Source: Cerasicoccus frondis (GTDB taxonomy: Bacteria > Verrucomicrobiota > Verrucomicrobiia > Opitutales > Cerasicoccaceae). From it: a stretch of DNA of 64,000 bases. The notes below the pieces were generated by a model. That model ran no database searches, was not told where the DNA came from, and saw nothing but the letters and a program-made list of their open reading frames with translations. This document shows positions 39,056 through 47,827 of this stretch, one piece after another; the stretch's first letter is position 1, and the number at the start of each line of letters is the position of its first letter. Made by a program: the position numbers and the translations under genes. The DNA lies in contig JAVDPC010000005.1 in assembly GCA_031296915.1 (NCBI GenBank), positions 186,001 to 250,000 of the forward strand, written 5' to 3'.

Positions 39056-39292
39056 ATGCCAACCCCAACCGGCTTTGATTTACCCCCCGAGCTGTTAAAA
39101 CGGCTCAAATTCCGCGCCAAGCGGGATAAACGGACACTGGAAAATGAGATCCTGCACTGTCTGAACCTCGGCCTGACTCGGGAAAATCCACCCGAGCGCT
39201 TTCAAGACCGCGCCCGCCGCCTACGGCAGGTCTCACATGGCGTACTCCGCGTCGACGACCTCAAGCACCTCATTGAGGACGGCCGCCGATAG
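39056..39292 (+). CDS. Ribbon-helix-helix (Arc/FitA-type) antitoxin-like protein
   Basis: The 78-residue protein begins FDLPPELLKRLKFRAKRDKR and continues TLENEILHCLNLGL. This is the beta-strand, helix, turn, helix arrangement of Arc/MetJ repressors, where RHH dimers bind operator DNA. The C-terminal tail (VLRVDDLKHLIEDGRR) resembles the toxin-binding tail of FitA/VapB antitoxins. No PIN-domain or other toxin gene follows; the next 150 bp hold nothing and lgt comes after. It is therefore an orphan. Confidence 0.75.
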   Translation: MPTPTGFDLPPELLKRLKFRAKRDKRTLENEILHCLNLGLTRENPPERFQDRARRLRQVSHGVLRVDDLKHLIEDGRR

Positions 39293-39443
39293 CCAACCTA
39301 CTCTGCCAGCCAGCCTACTGTGGCGAATGCTGCCTGGGCCCGGCCTCTTTCCGAGGGGTCGAGCCGCCCAGGCGGTCATCCGATTTTTGTCCTGTCAACA
39401 GCGTTGGATTGACTGACTTGCTTCTGGCTGACTCCATGGGCCC

Positions 39444-40337
39444 GTGATCACGTTAGCACAGCTGCCGCCCAAACCGGAAACCGGGCATTGGGTCCATGAC
39501 TTGGATCCGTTCATCATCCGCTTTCCTGAAGGTTGGCCGATTGACGGCCTGCGCTGGTATGGTCTCGCCTACGTGGCCGGGTTCGCCGTCGCCTTTTTCC
39601 TGCTCCGGCTCTATTACAAGCGCGGGCGCTCACCATACAATCCCGACCAACAGGCGGATTTTCTGTTCGCCATTATTCTGGGCACGTTAATTGGCGGGCG
39701 GCTGGGTTATTTCCTGCTCTATCGCTTCGACGAACTGCTGCAAAATCCGTTGCTAATTCTACGCGTGTGGGAGGGCGGCATGGCGAGCCATGGCGGCATG
39801 ATCGGCATAGTGCTCGGTATGCTGTGGTTTGCCCGTAAAACCAAGACCTCGTTCTGGCGGGTGGCCGACATCACCTGCACACTGGGACCACCCGGAGTCT
39901 TGTTTGGCCGCATCGCAAACTTCATCAATGGCGAACTCTATGGACGGCCTACCGACTCCGCCTGGGGCATGCATTTTCTGGACTACCGCTACAATCCCCT
40001 CACCGGCTACAATGAGTGGTTCTGGACTCAACCAGTGCACCCATCACAGCTCTATCAAGCGGCGATGGAGGGACTTGTATTGACCATCTACATGCAAGCG
40101 CGTTTTTGGCTCAGCGACCCGAACAAACGCTCGCTCGGTCAGCTAACCGGCGAATTTCTCATCGGCTACGCCCTGCTCCGCATCGCGGGGGAAGTCTTCC
40201 GCGAGCCCGACGCCTCACTCATCCTCGGCATGTCGCGCGGCGCATTTTACTCGCTCTTCATGATCATCGCCGGCGCAGCAATCATTACTTTGCGACGCAA
40301 AGCAAAGCCAGATACTTTGCAGGACAAAGTAAAATAG
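39444..40337 (+). CDS. lgt: Prolipoprotein diacylglyceryl transferase
   Basis: The 297-residue multi-spanning protein contains the Lgt signature GRIANFINGELYGRPTDSAWG, the WEGGMASHGGMIG loop and IRWYG-like LRWYGLAY near the N-terminus. It transfers diacylglycerol from phosphatidylglycerol to the lipobox cysteine of prolipoproteins, consistent with the many lipoproteins in this window. The start is GTG at 39444; no ATG lies in frame. Two ACTTTGC palindromes lie within its last codons. surE converges from the other side with 2 bp between the stops. Confidence 0.96.
   Translation: MITLAQLPPKPETGHWVHDLDPFIIRFPEGWPIDGLRWYGLAYVAGFAVAFFLLRLYYKRGRSPYNPDQQADFLFAIILGTLIGGRLGYFLLYRFDELLQNPLLILRVWEGGMASHGGMIGIVLGMLWFARKTKTSFWRVADITCTLGPPGVLFGRIANFINGELYGRPTDSAWGMHFLDYRYNPLTGYNEWFWTQPVHPSQLYQAAMEGLVLTIYMQARFWLSDPNKRSLGQLTGEFLIGYALLRIAGEVFREPDASLILGMSRGAFYSLFMIIAGAAIITLRRKAKPDTLQDKVK
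40287..40302. repeat. Short palindrome ACTTTGCGACGCAAAG in the lgt 3' end
   Basis: Seven-base arms CTTTGCG and CGCAAAG surround one base. It is one of five related palindromes in the window and lies inside coding sequence. Confidence 0.7.
40314..40330. repeat. Short palindrome ACTTTGCAGGACAAAGT in the lgt 3' end
   Basis: Arms ACTTTG and CAAAGT flank a five-base centre. It lies 11 bp after the previous palindrome and 7 bp before the end of lgt, so the two could also serve as a bidirectional terminator between lgt and surE. Confidence 0.65.
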
Positions 40338-40339
40338 GA

Positions 40340-41113
40340 TTAGATCCGCGAGACACGACCAAAGTCGAGGCGCGTATAGCTGATATTGCCGCGCAACAGA
40401 CAAGCCCAGTCATATGGCCCATCGGTTGGCGGCTCGCCATCGGCGTATTGGAAGTCAAACGACGCCGGACCAGAGCGCTTAAACAGGCACTTGATATTAA
40501 ACGGTGACAGCGCGGTTTCCTCAACTTCAGACGCAGCAGTGGTCATTGAGGGAAAATTATAATTGTGCACCACCAGCCCATCTTGTCCTTCGCGTAACCT
40601 TTGCAATGCAAAGTTGGAGGCCCATTCTCCCGCCGACTGTAGGCTCGTCACCAGCTCGCCCTCGGCCATGCCATGGTTCTGCCGCAAATGCTCATAGGCG
40701 GTATCAGGCACCTGATGAGAAAATGCCAACGACGGCAGGCCCCAAGCTGCGCCTTCCAATGCGCCCGCCACCGTGCCTGACGAGAAAATAAGCGGCGCCA
40801 TGCAGTTAAAGCCCAAGTTAATGCCAGAGCAAACGCCATCGGGCATGTCATCCGAAAGCAGATGCCCGAGAGCGATGTTCACACAGTCGCTGGGCGTGCC
40901 ATCGAGCGCAAAAGCCCGGCATGGGAAGTTCTCATACTCAGCAAGGTGCACTTGCCCCTGGCGGCTCATCGCGCGGCCAATCCAACTCTTTTCGCCCATC
41001 GGTGCGGCGACGGTTACGCGAAAATCCTGAACCAGCGCATCCACCAGCACACGCAGGAAAAACGAATCGATTCCGTCATCATTGGTGACGAGGATGTGTT
41101 TTTTTTCAGACAT
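40340..41113 (-). CDS. surE: 5'/3'-nucleotidase SurE
   Basis: The 257-residue protein has the SurE N-terminus ILVTNDDGIDS with the metal-binding Asp pair, VAAPMGEKSW, LDGTPSDCVNIAL and GINLGFNCM, followed by SGTVAGALEGA. SurE removes phosphate from nucleoside monophosphates and short polyphosphates. In many bacteria it is linked to stress survival. It converges on lgt with 2 bp between the stops. One ACTTTGC-type palindrome lies inside the coding region. Confidence 0.94.
   Translation of the reverse strand: MSEKKHILVTNDDGIDSFFLRVLVDALVQDFRVTVAAPMGEKSWIGRAMSRQGQVHLAEYENFPCRAFALDGTPSDCVNIALGHLLSDDMPDGVCSGINLGFNCMAPLIFSSGTVAGALEGAAWGLPSLAFSHQVPDTAYEHLRQNHGMAEGELVTSLQSAGEWASNFALQRLREGQDGLVVHNYNFPSMTTAASEVEETALSPFNIKCLFKRSGPASFDFQYADGEPPTDGPYDWACLLRGNISYTRLDFGRVSRI
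40597..40614. repeat. Short palindrome CTTTGCAATGCAAAG inside surE
   Basis: Seven-base arms CTTTGCA and TGCAAAG flank one base. It is related to the palindromes at 29289, 40287, 40314 and 45022. Confidence 0.7.
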
Positions 41114-41222
41114 AAACTCAGGCTACCCAAGCTCGCACCAAGGTAAACGCCTAAACCAGCGGAGCAGATAATTGCCGGGAATGCATCCTCCCAAACAATT
41201 AAGCAATTCTCAGCAACGCCTG

Positions 41223-41783
41223 CTACTTGCGGCGACGCAGCCAAGCGAAAGTCAGTACGCCAAGTCCCAAAACAGCGGCATAGGTAGACGGCTCTGGCAC
41301 AGCAGAAGCGTAGCCCTGCAGTGGTCCCTTGACGACATCCGGAAAAGTCCCATCCGAGCCCAGATAAATGCCGGTTACACCATCCATGAACATTGAATTC
41401 GTCAACTGATGCGGCACGTTAAAAGTAATCTCACCCGAACCATTGGCCACTTGACCATCTTGAATGTAATTGACGAAGCGCAACTGCAGAGGCTCGTCAT
41501 ACGCCAACGAATTATAACCTACGTAGACTTGATCGAGGTAATTGGAACCAAAACCAATACGGCCACCTCCCGAGATGCTGCTAAATGAGGCCTGAACCGG
41601 CCCGGAAATATCCACCAGCAAAATGTAGCCTTCGTTTTCTGGAAGCGTCGGCGCATCGATAGTCCCTTCGAACGAATACTCAAGAGTCGTCGGGCTCGAA
41701 ACATTAAACTGAAAATTAAGTGTGCCAAACGCATTCGCAGCGGACACGGTTAGACCAACTAGCAGCAAGGTTGATTTAATCAT
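41223..41783 (-). CDS. PEP-CTERM sorting domain protein
   Basis: From the ATG at 41783 the product is 186 residues: signal peptide STLLLVGLTVSAANA, a beta-rich exported domain and a C-terminal PEP-CTERM tail (AVPEPSTYAAVLGLGVLTFAWLRRRK). Exosortase cuts at such tails in Gram-negative bacteria that make exopolysaccharide. No exosortase is in the window. The start at 41810 in the same frame would add nine residues ahead of the leader and is less likely. The function of the domain is unknown. Confidence 0.88.
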   Translation of the reverse strand: MIKSTLLLVGLTVSAANAFGTLNFQFNVSSPTTLEYSFEGTIDAPTLPENEGYILLVDISGPVQASFSSISGGGRIGFGSNYLDQVYVGYNSLAYDEPLQLRFVNYIQDGQVANGSGEITFNVPHQLTNSMFMDGVTGIYLGSDGTFPDVVKGPLQGYASAVPEPSTYAAVLGLGVLTFAWLRRRK

Positions 41784-41889
41784 ATAGGGACTAAAATAGG
41801 CACCCAACAAAGAAGGTCAATCTAAAGAGATAAGGCCTAAAGCAATTAACCCAACAGCCTCAAACCTCTGTATATAATTCAAGCACTCC

Positions 41890-42759
41890 CTATCCCCATG
41901 CCTTCGTTGGATAGCCAGTCGCCTTGACGTCCGCAACAAACACTTTGCCAGCATCGGGCTGCTTGCCTCGATCCTCATCGGACAGGCCATTGATCGCAGT
42001 CGTAATATAGAGCTTGTCGTAATGCTCGCCACCAAAGCAGCAACTCGTGCAATTTGCCGCCGGCATCTCGACCTTACCGAGCTTTTTGCCAGTGCGCGGA
42101 TCATAATGCGCAATTTGCCAGCCCGCCCAATGGCCGATCCACAAATTATCGTCCGAGTCGATGCACATGCCGTCCGGCTTGCCATCTTCGGGCGGGATCT
42201 CGATCACGACTTCCTTATTGCTGAGGTGGCCGTTGTGCAAATCGTAGTCAAACTTCCACACTTGGCGCGAAGGCGTGTTGATGTAGTAGAAGGTGTGCGC
42301 ATCCTTGGTCCACGCCAGTCCGTTGGAGTTACAGACCTCGCCCAGGATTTTCTGGCAACTATCACCACTCGCAGAGAGCGAATAGAGCGAGGCGCCAACT
42401 GGATCGCGCGCATAAGAAATCGTGCCCGCCACAAAGCGACCTATCGGATCGCATTTGCCATCGTTAAAGCGATTGGCGTCGCTGCCTGCTTCTGGGTCAA
42501 CAATCAGGATCAACTCGCCGCCGACGGTCAGGTGATGCAAACCATTTTCCAATCCGCAAATAAACCCTCCCTGCACGGCTGGGGCCGCCACGCCAATCGG
42601 CGTGGGAAACTGATGCACGAGCACAGACTCCTCGCCTTCCAGCCGACGAAGCTGTTTGCGGTCGATGTCGACATAGTGCAATTTTCCCTCGTGCCAGAAG
42701 GGCCCCTCCCCCAACTGGGCAATGTGATACGTAGCAGGTCGTGGTGTGTAGATCTCCAT
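41890..42759 (-). CDS. SMP-30/gluconolactonase-family protein
   Basis: The 289-residue protein is a six-bladed beta-propeller of the SMP-30/regucalcin family. Markers are AQLGEGPFWHEGKLHYVDI near the N-terminus (metal-ligand Glu), NRFNDGKCDPIGRFVAG with Asn/Asp ligands, NSNGLAWTKDAHTFYYI and KPDGMCIDSDDNLWIGHW. It hydrolyses sugar lactones such as gluconolactone using a divalent metal. The ATG at 42759 (MEIYTPRPATYH) was chosen over an upstream one that adds a basic extension. Its role would be sugar-acid catabolism. Confidence 0.93.
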   Translation of the reverse strand: MEIYTPRPATYHIAQLGEGPFWHEGKLHYVDIDRKQLRRLEGEESVLVHQFPTPIGVAAPAVQGGFICGLENGLHHLTVGGELILIVDPEAGSDANRFNDGKCDPIGRFVAGTISYARDPVGASLYSLSASGDSCQKILGEVCNSNGLAWTKDAHTFYYINTPSRQVWKFDYDLHNGHLSNKEVVIEIPPEDGKPDGMCIDSDDNLWIGHWAGWQIAHYDPRTGKKLGKVEMPAANCTSCCFGGEHYDKLYITTAINGLSDEDRGKQPDAGKVFVADVKATGYPTKAWG

Positions 42760-42823
42760 GACTCCATCCCAGCTACTTCGCTTTGACTTGGCAAGGCCAA
42801 GACGAGCCATTAAACGCTACGCT

Positions 42824-43297
42824 ATGTTAGAAAAAGCCCGGGTCGTTTCTGCGCTCATCGAAAAACTGGAAGCCGAACTCACCGCCGCCGACCATGCCTC
42901 GCGCGACGCCGCTGCCTACGCAACCAGCGAGGAATCCCGGGCCGAAAGCAAGTGGGACACCCAGGGCCTCGAAGCTTCCTACCTCGCCGCTGGGCAGGCT
43001 GGCCAAGCGAAGCAGCTCGCAAGCGCTCTGGGCATGATCAAGGGGCAGGCCTCCGAACTGGCGCGCCCCTGCACCTCCATCCAGAGAGGCGCCTTGTTTA
43101 ACTGCAAGCTAGGGCGCACAACGGAATGGTTTTTCTTTGCCCCCAGTGGCGGCGGCGAAACGCTGCATGTCGATGAGACGGAAATCACCGTCATCACGGC
43201 GGACTCCCCGCTGGCTCATCGTTTACTCGGCCTGAGCAGCGGCAATGACTTTTCCTTGCCCAATGGAGCGCCAGGCCAAGTGCTTACGGTCAAGTAA
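42824..43297 (+). CDS. GreA/GreB-like transcription elongation factor-type protein
   Basis: From the ATG at 42824 the product is 157 residues. An N-terminal coiled-coil-like helical pair (KARVVSALIEKLEAELTAAD ... AGQAKQLASALGMIKGQ) is followed by a GreA_GreB-like C-terminal FKBP-type domain (ITVITADSPLAHRLLGLSSG, then APGQVLTVK). GreA rescues backtracked RNA polymerase through an acidic coiled-coil tip. Here the tip acidity is unclear, so a Gre-related regulator such as Rnk is equally possible. The frame extends upstream to 42758 across the neighbouring promoter. Confidence 0.7.
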   Translation: MLEKARVVSALIEKLEAELTAADHASRDAAAYATSEESRAESKWDTQGLEASYLAAGQAGQAKQLASALGMIKGQASELARPCTSIQRGALFNCKLGRTTEWFFFAPSGGGETLHVDETEITVITADSPLAHRLLGLSSGNDFSLPNGAPGQVLTVK

Positions 43298-43308
43298 GCG
43301 AGCTATAT

Positions 43309-43563
43309 TTAATAGCGGTCGCCCTGAAGGCCAGTCTGGCCAGGCTCTTCGCGATCAAAAGGCGATTCGTAGGATTGTTCGTGCTGGCGCGCCTTGTTGC
43401 CTGCTTCGACTTTTTTCAAGTAGCCTTCAGTCGTCGTCGTTTCACCGGTTAGAACCGAGCCAACCGGAGTGGCTTCGATGTCTTTCTCTGGCTCATCGCC
43501 GCAACCAGCAAAAAGAAATACGCCCAATGTCAGGCAGGAAGAGAAAATCAGTGGCATACGCAT
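43309..43563 (-). CDS. Small lipoprotein
   Basis: From the ATG at 43563 the 84-residue protein has a lipoprotein signal peptide (CLTLGVFLFAGC, Cys21) and a short charged mature part (GDEPEKDIEATPVGSVLTG ... ESPFDREEPGQTG) without recognisable domain. It is convergent with the Gre-like gene 11 bp away. The gene is small but the leader is clear. Confidence 0.7.
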   Translation of the reverse strand: MRMPLIFSSCLTLGVFLFAGCGDEPEKDIEATPVGSVLTGETTTTEGYLKKVEAGNKARQHEQSYESPFDREEPGQTGLQGDRY

Positions 43564-43628
43564 AGCGTGTTCGATTGTCACCGAAAGGGCTCAACCGTCA
43601 AGCGTGTAAGTCAGGCGGATTCGGTGGT

Positions 43629-45005
43629 TTACTTCAGGGCGATGAAACGCGTGAGCTTGTTGGTTTCGGGGTGCCGTTCGAGCTGATCCACCACGGAAAC
43701 CCTCACTTGTGGGTTTGCTAAACCGGCCTGCGACAGCTCTGCGCCGATGTCACGCGCCAATTCCGCTAGGTCAGGCGTCTCGTGAGCAATCAAGAACACG
43801 TCAGCGCCCAGCGGCGTCTGGCGCACCTGATATTCTATGATCGCCGCCTGCTGGCCCAACACGCCACGGAATACCATCGGGTGGATCTTCAATCCACCAT
43901 AAGTAAACCACACATCAGCGCGACCGCGGATTTCCGTAATGCGCCGATAGGCGGGAGCCTCCCCCTGCCCTGACGGCGCAGCGACCACCGGCGAATCCGT
44001 CATGACGTAGCGAATGAGCGGCATTGCCCGGCCGTAAAAACGCGTCATGACCAAGTGGTCCGCCTCACCAGTTTCTATCGGAGCGCCGTGTTCGCTTATG
44101 GCTTCAAAAATGCACACGTCTTCCGCCAAAAGGATTCCATCAAACGCATCGCCTTCGACGCCAGTAACGCCAAATTCCACCGAACCCCAGCCATTGTGAA
44201 TGCCAATGCCCCAAGCGCGCCGGGCATTATCCCTCGCCTCATCGGTCAGTGGTTCAGAATTAACTGAAATGCGCAGCAGCGGAATTTTCAACCGTCCTTC
44301 CAAGGCCTCGACGCATAGCTCTTCCACCAAAGATGAATACCCCACGAGGCGATCTGGTTGGTAGTCGTTAAGCTGATCCACTAAATCGCGAATTGACGTG
44401 TTTGCCGGAAACACGCGCACATCTCGCCCTGGGTCTGCCGCCACCGGAAACAACATCCGGCTACCGTGCAAATAACTCCCTGCACAGATAACCGCAGTGC
44501 GACGGGGGTCGCGGGGCGGTTTGGTCGCATCATGCAACGCCTCAATCCGGTTCGTGGTCGCCAGCGTCGCTAGAAATAAGTCTTCGTCCCAAACGTAGAG
44601 ACCGCGAGTTCCCGATGAGCCACCCGTCGCGGAGAGGTAAAATCGATCATCCAAATAGTAGTTCGATTTCACGCCATCGCGCAAAGCGGCAAGGTGGGCG
44701 TTGGCGCGTTCGAGCGTTAATGCCGGGTCGGTTACCAGGCGATCCCAGTTCGCCATGACGTCGGCTTTGGTAATGGGCTCGATGCCCGGCAAATCCGCCA
44801 GGGTGAATGTCTCGGGGTTCACGCCGCGCAACCGTTCTCCGTAGAATGGCGAATGCGCTTTCGCGAAAGCAAGGATCTCACGCAAGCGCAATTCCTGGTT
44901 GGCCAATAGCTGCGCACGCGACCAACGAAGTCGCTCAATCGCCGCCGGTAGTTGTTCTCGAAACCGTAGGATACTGGCTTCACGTATTTGTTCAGCAGCA
45001 TTCAT
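43629..45005 (-). CDS. PaaK/CapK-like AMP-forming ligase
   Basis: The 458-residue protein resembles phenylacetate-CoA ligase/coenzyme F390 synthetase: HSPFYGERL, PITKADVMANWDRL, the nucleotide loop SATGGSSGTRG, and YGGLKIHPMVF in the C-terminal domain. Such enzymes adenylate an aromatic or other carboxylic acid and pass it to CoA or another acceptor. No phenylacetate genes are adjacent. An ACTTTGC palindrome lies 17 bp upstream of its start. Confidence 0.83.
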   Translation of the reverse strand: MNAAEQIREASILRFREQLPAAIERLRWSRAQLLANQELRLREILAFAKAHSPFYGERLRGVNPETFTLADLPGIEPITKADVMANWDRLVTDPALTLERANAHLAALRDGVKSNYYLDDRFYLSATGGSSGTRGLYVWDEDLFLATLATTNRIEALHDATKPPRDPRRTAVICAGSYLHGSRMLFPVAADPGRDVRVFPANTSIRDLVDQLNDYQPDRLVGYSSLVEELCVEALEGRLKIPLLRISVNSEPLTDEARDNARRAWGIGIHNGWGSVEFGVTGVEGDAFDGILLAEDVCIFEAISEHGAPIETGEADHLVMTRFYGRAMPLIRYVMTDSPVVAAPSGQGEAPAYRRITEIRGRADVWFTYGGLKIHPMVFRGVLGQQAAIIEYQVRQTPLGADVFLIAHETPDLAELARDIGAELSQAGLANPQVRVSVVDQLERHPETNKLTRFIALK

Positions 45006-45021
45006 GAATCAGCAGAAACAT

Positions 45022-45038
45022 ACTTTGCATTGCAAAGT
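45022..45038. repeat. Short palindrome ACTTTGCATTGCAAAGT
   Basis: A perfect 8-bp-arm palindrome (ACTTTGCA-T-TGCAAAGT) lies just upstream of the PaaK-like gene start, the best copy of this motif in the window. It could be an operator here, although related copies lie inside genes. Confidence 0.7.
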
Positions 45039-45225
45039 AAACACATCGAAACCAGGAGTGGCGCGGGCATGTAGACATCTTGCCCAGTCTATGGGCTTGA
45101 GGTCAAGGACGCATACACATGGGCGGAATGCCTGTATTCATCTGGGGTGAATCAGCTTTTCCCGATTAATACGCTTTTAATTAATGAGATGATAGAATCA
45201 CGCCCTCCACACCAGAAAGTCATCC

Positions 45226-45615
45226 ATGAATCGACGACTACTCATTCCATTCATCACACTATCATCGGCAATCACATCGTGCTTTGGCGCAATCATGTCC
45301 GTACCTGAAGCTCCAGAGTCGGCGCTTATCGTGCATCAGGAGAACCATCAGGAATCGCCTCAGTTCATGAAAGTCGATTCTCCGATGTTTCCCTACACAG
45401 CCACATCAGAATCAACGACTGGAATCCTGATCGATTTAGTCGACGAGAACAGTAGCCTTTTAACTCCTGACTCTCAGCTATCCACTGAACAGGTTCAGGA
45501 TCTTACCTATCCCCAGCCAGTGAAAAGAAATCAAGATACGCCAACAATACCAGCTCTTGGCGCACTCACGGGTTTTGGCCTACTACTCTGGCAGGGCGTG
45601 CGAATTTTCATCTAG
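45226..45615 (+). CDS. Exported protein with C-terminal membrane anchor, unknown function
   Basis: The 129-residue product has a signal peptide (LLIPFITLSSAITSCFGA), a polar middle rich in Ser/Thr/Gln, and a C-terminal hydrophobic segment (IPALGALTGFGLLLWQG) ending in RIFI. The layout resembles tail-anchored sorting substrates, but no PEP motif or basic tail is present. No family was recognised. It converges on the phosphoglucomutase gene 121 bp away. Confidence 0.55.
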   Translation: MNRRLLIPFITLSSAITSCFGAIMSVPEAPESALIVHQENHQESPQFMKVDSPMFPYTATSESTTGILIDLVDENSSLLTPDSQLSTEQVQDLTYPQPVKRNQDTPTIPALGALTGFGLLLWQGVRIFI

Positions 45616-45736
45616 CGCAGTACAGTAGTAGCAGTAACATCCATAGGGTAGCGCGATTCCTCGAAACAGGGATCGCGCTACTATTATGGGTGCCTTTGCA
45701 CAGTGCGCCAAGGTTTTGGTTGGAGCGAAACGCTTC

Positions 45737-47704
45737 TTAACCTTCGGCGCGCTTGCGGGCCTCGGCTTCAATCGCCTCTTCCATGGCCTTGAGTTTGACC
45801 TTGGTCTCTGCCTGAACCTTTGCCAGCTCCTCGGCGGATTCGACGTCTTCCTTGCCAAAGCAATAGAACTTGATTTTAGGCTCAGTGCCAGAACCGCGGG
45901 CCGCGATCTTGTAGCCATTATCCAAGGTGAAGAAGTAGAAGTTTTCCTTCGGGATCTTCTTGCCGTCCGCGTCCTTTAAATCGTCCTTACCAAAGTCGAT
46001 CATCTCCTTGACGCCAACGCCTCCGATCTCCTTGGGAGGGTCGTTGCGGAAGCTCGCAATGATGTTCTGGATGGCCGATGCCCCTGTCGCGCCTTCGAAG
46101 TAAATATTGACCAGAGACTCGAGGTGGTAGCCGTATTTCAGGTGAATTTCGTCCAAGTATTCCTGGAATGTTTTGCCGAGTTTCTTGAGATAGGCGGCGA
46201 GCTCACAGATCATGAGGCAAGCGGCGTTGGCGTCCTTATCACGGACACGGTCGCTGGCCAGATAACCGTAAGATTCCTCTCCGCCAAAGACGTAGAACGT
46301 GCTGTATTCCAGCAGCAGCTGGGCGCGGGTGGAAAGGTCGGTCTCGTCGTAATCCAGCGCGATGCCTTCCTCCTCAAACATTTTTTCCTCCAGCTCACTC
46401 TGGTAGATGCCAAGCTTCTCGCCGATCCACTTAAAACCGGTCAGCGTATTGATGCACTTCAGGCCATTTGCCTTGGCGATTTCCTCCTGCAAAGGAGTGG
46501 TCACGAAGGTCTTGATGAGCGCGGCATGCTCGGTGCCTTCCGTTGGCAAGATGCCGATTTCCTGCAAAGTCTTCACACGATACTCGGCCAGCATGGAACC
46601 AGTCATATTACCGGTAAAAAGGGTCCATTCGCCATTTTTATCCGGCGCAGCCAACGCCATACGGTCATCATCCGGGTCCGTGGCGAGCACGAGGTCCGCG
46701 CCAACTTCCTTGGCTTTGGCGACCGCCATGCTGAGCGCCTCGGCGTTCTCAGGATTGGGCGACTTAACCGTCGGAAAACGCGGGTCCATGATCCACTGCT
46801 CGGGCACATCGACCACTTCGATGCCAAACTCCTTCAGCAGCGGCACGGAGGCTACGCCGCCGGTGCCATGAATCGGCGTAAAGACTGCCTTGGGGTGAAT
46901 TTCTTCGAGGATGTCCGGATCCAAAACATTGTCTTCCAAAACATCGAGGTAGGCTTCGTCCTGCGTCTCGGGGAGCGTGACGACCTTGGAAATATCGATG
47001 TCCAGGTATTCCGGCAGCTCAGACCATTCGACTGCGCGCACGAGGTCGATAATGCCTTCGGCGTGCGGAGACACCACTTGAGCGCCGTCAGCAAAATAAG
47101 CCTTGAAGCCGTTGTCATGCGGCGGATTGTGGCTCGCGGTGATGACGACGCCCGCCGTGCAATTGAGGTTGCGCACTGCAAAGCTCAGCGCAGGCGTGGA
47201 GCGCGGACCGTCAAAAATAAGCGCCAAGCCGCCGAGCTTGGTCCAAATGCTCGCCGCCAGTTCGCAGAAATGTCGCGAGAAATAACGCACATCGTGGGCG
47301 ATAACGATCTTGGGCGTATCGTAGATTTCCTCTTCCTCCAGGTACTGCTTGCAGTAGCGGAAGAGGCCGATCGTGGCGCGTGCGATATTGAAATCGTTGA
47401 TGATGTTGGTGCCGACCGCCGCGTGTTCGGGGCTGTCTTTTTCGTCAGGCGTTCCAGTTTCCGACTTCGCGGATACGCGGCCGATGGTGCGCCCACGCAT
47501 GCCGCCGGTGCCGAATTTCATTTGCTGAAAAAAGCGGTCGTTGAGCTCTTCCCATTCACCTGCGTCGACCAATTCTTCGATCGCGGACGACGCCCAGTCT
47601 GGCAAGAAGCCGCCAGTAACGAAGGCTTCGAGGTTTTCCACGGAAGTCGCCAACAACTTACCATCAGCGCCAGCTTGCTTGATTTTTTCCAACACGGTAG
47701 CCAT
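45737..47704 (-). CDS. Phosphoglucomutase/phosphomannomutase family protein
   Basis: From the ATG at 47704 the product is 655 residues. It shows the alpha-D-phosphohexomutase marks: active-site serine loop GVVITASHNPPHDNGF, metal-binding ATDPDDDRMA, sugar loop FGGEESYGYL and phosphate-binding RGSGTEPKIKFY. The enzyme interconverts hexose 1- and 6-phosphates. The size is larger than bacterial PGM/PMM (about 450-550) and is closer to the PgcA/PGM2 type. The frame is open further upstream to 47794, but that extension lacks family character. Confidence 0.94.
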   Translation of the reverse strand: MATVLEKIKQAGADGKLLATSVENLEAFVTGGFLPDWASSAIEELVDAGEWEELNDRFFQQMKFGTGGMRGRTIGRVSAKSETGTPDEKDSPEHAAVGTNIINDFNIARATIGLFRYCKQYLEEEEIYDTPKIVIAHDVRYFSRHFCELAASIWTKLGGLALIFDGPRSTPALSFAVRNLNCTAGVVITASHNPPHDNGFKAYFADGAQVVSPHAEGIIDLVRAVEWSELPEYLDIDISKVVTLPETQDEAYLDVLEDNVLDPDILEEIHPKAVFTPIHGTGGVASVPLLKEFGIEVVDVPEQWIMDPRFPTVKSPNPENAEALSMAVAKAKEVGADLVLATDPDDDRMALAAPDKNGEWTLFTGNMTGSMLAEYRVKTLQEIGILPTEGTEHAALIKTFVTTPLQEEIAKANGLKCINTLTGFKWIGEKLGIYQSELEEKMFEEEGIALDYDETDLSTRAQLLLEYSTFYVFGGEESYGYLASDRVRDKDANAACLMICELAAYLKKLGKTFQEYLDEIHLKYGYHLESLVNIYFEGATGASAIQNIIASFRNDPPKEIGGVGVKEMIDFGKDDLKDADGKKIPKENFYFFTLDNGYKIAARGSGTEPKIKFYCFGKEDVESAEELAKVQAETKVKLKAMEEAIEAEARKRAEG

Positions 47705-47816
47705 AAACGCGTAGACTACGCAGGATTGAGCCAATGGATAAACAAAAAACTGCGGATTCCGCGCGTTACAAGTTTGTTGATTTCTGAGTGGCAATTCGGG
47801 CGCGATTTTTGTTGGA

Positions 47817-47822
47817 TATAAT
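47817..47822 (+). promoter_or_regulatory. Consensus -10 box very close to the kinase start codon
   Basis: TATAAT lies with its last base 6 bp before the ATG at 47828. If used, transcription would begin at or within a base or two of the ATG, giving a leaderless mRNA. A -35 box is weak. Confidence 0.4.
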
Positions 47823-47827
47823 TCCCT

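Noticed and set aside
38835..39098. 87-codon frame before the antitoxin-like gene
   Set aside because: It overlaps the better supported antitoxin frame and has no recognisable features.
46124..47821. 565-codon plus-strand frame antisense to phosphoglucomutase
   Set aside because: The minus-strand gene has all catalytic motifs; the antisense translation shows none.
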